A stretch of DNA of 6,491 bases, taken from assembly GCA_003453455.1 (NCBI GenBank), contig DMLG01000075.1, positions 1 to 6,491 of the forward strand, read 5' to 3'. The translations under genes and the position numbers were made by a program. This DNA comes from Clostridiales bacterium. Its GTDB lineage: Bacteria > Bacillota > Clostridia > UBA1381. Positions 6,073-6,491 of the stretch are shown piece after piece; positions within the stretch are counted from its first letter, which is position 1; each line of letters starts with the position of its first letter. A model generated the notes under the pieces. The model was not told the origin of the DNA, did no database searches, and worked only from the letters and a program-made list of their open reading frames with translations.

Positions 6073-6491
6073 CTATTCATTAGTGTCAAGTTCGCCAAAT
6101 GCTGCTTTATATGCGGCAAGCTCATCTTTTAATGCCTTTACTTCATTTTGTGACTGTACAAGCTGACGCCGTAACAGGTCTGCCTCTGAGGAGGTTTTTC
6201 TTGCGCTTGATATGCCGGAGCCTTCAATATTATTTATGAGAAGAAAATAGAAGGATGTAAAAAATATACAAATTATGAGTAATAAAAAGAGTGCCCTTTT
6301 TATTAGCTTTTGCTTTTCAGTTTCCTTTTTTTCGTTCTTAGGCGAATGCTTTAAGAAGAAAGATTTAAAGGTGCTTTTTATACCTCGGAATTTGCGGCGT
6401 TTTTTACGCTGCTTGCTTGTTGCATTTTTTGGATGATGGTGATGATGATGGTGATGATGCTCACTATCGCCAGAATGGTGATGGTGGTGAT
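6073..6491 (-). CDS. Histidine-rich single-pass membrane protein with coiled coil, 5'-truncated
   Basis: The frame is open to the window edge with no ATG, GTG or TTG start in it, so the N-terminus lies outside; 138 complete codons are visible. Counting from the first one, residues 1-5 are His, 6-10 are SGDSE, and 11-19 are nine His, making 14 of the first 19 residues histidine. A very basic stretch follows (KQRKKRRK at 26-33, more Lys/Arg to 65), then one membrane helix (about 66-85, LFLLLIICIFF), a Gly/Ser linker (89-101) and an amphipathic coiled coil (about 102-134, Leu/Val at 105, 110, 117, 120, 124). The basic side should be cytoplasmic and the coil outside. The topology recalls FtsL/DivIC-like septal proteins, but I see no diagnostic match and do not assign one. 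The His region could bind Zn, Ni or Cu. TAG stop at 6073-6075, followed by a terminator. Confidence 0.8.
   Translation of the reverse strand, partial: HHHHHSGDSEHHHHHHHHHPKNATSKQRKKRRKFRGIKSTFKSFFLKHSPKNEKKETEKQKLIKRALFLLLIICIFFTSFYFLLINNIEGSGISSARKTSSEADLLRRQLVQSQNEVKALKDELAAYKAAFGELDTNE

Noticed and set aside
6433..6491. + strand run of ATG and GTG codons that could open a new gene at the window end
   Set aside because: It is the complement of the histidine tract. No Shine-Dalgarno precedes it, and the - strand frame has a coherent basic, membrane and coiled-coil protein with a stop and terminator.

Overview
The window looks like a chromosomal segment of a low-GC Gram-positive anaerobe, most likely a member of Clostridia (Bacillota). 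The grounds are AT-rich composition, strong AGGAGG-type ribosome binding sites, the argR-recN gene order typical of Firmicutes, a YtrA-type GntR/ABC operon, and a clostridial-looking small orphan protein. I cannot name the genus from the sequence.

Left half, + strand (1-2742). The window opens inside argR (arginine repressor, N-terminus missing). Four bases after it comes recN (DNA-repair SMC-like ATPase). Its stop overlaps, as ATGA, the start of a small two-helix membrane protein of the RseC/MucC (SoxR-reducing) type with a CxxxCxxCxxxC cluster. A good sigma-A-type promoter overlaps the end of that gene and drives a 96-residue conserved-looking protein of unknown function. Its reading frame ends in a 19-bp perfect hairpin.

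Middle and right, - strand (5955 down to 2782). This is a three-gene operon: a YtrA-subfamily GntR repressor, an ABC ATPase and a large ABC-2-type permease. The genes are joined by an ATGA overlap and then a 26-nt overlap, and each has its own Shine-Dalgarno sequence. The permease has nine predicted membrane helices followed by about 300 soluble residues, which the positive-inside rule places outside the cell. The operon has a TTGACA-N17-TACTAT promoter whose -10 box lies inside an 8-bp-arm dyad, presumably the GntR operator. This suggests a self-repressed, ligand-induced transporter such as those responding to cell-envelope stress. The operon converges on the + strand genes, and one hairpin carrying both stop codons serves both directions.

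Far right, - strand (6491 down to 6073). The 3' part of another gene encodes a protein with runs of five and nine histidines, a strongly basic stretch, one membrane helix and a short coiled coil, followed by its own terminator. Its start lies beyond the window. With its unrecognised architecture it is the least ordinary item here. I see no mobile element, CRISPR array, tRNA, rRNA or riboswitch.
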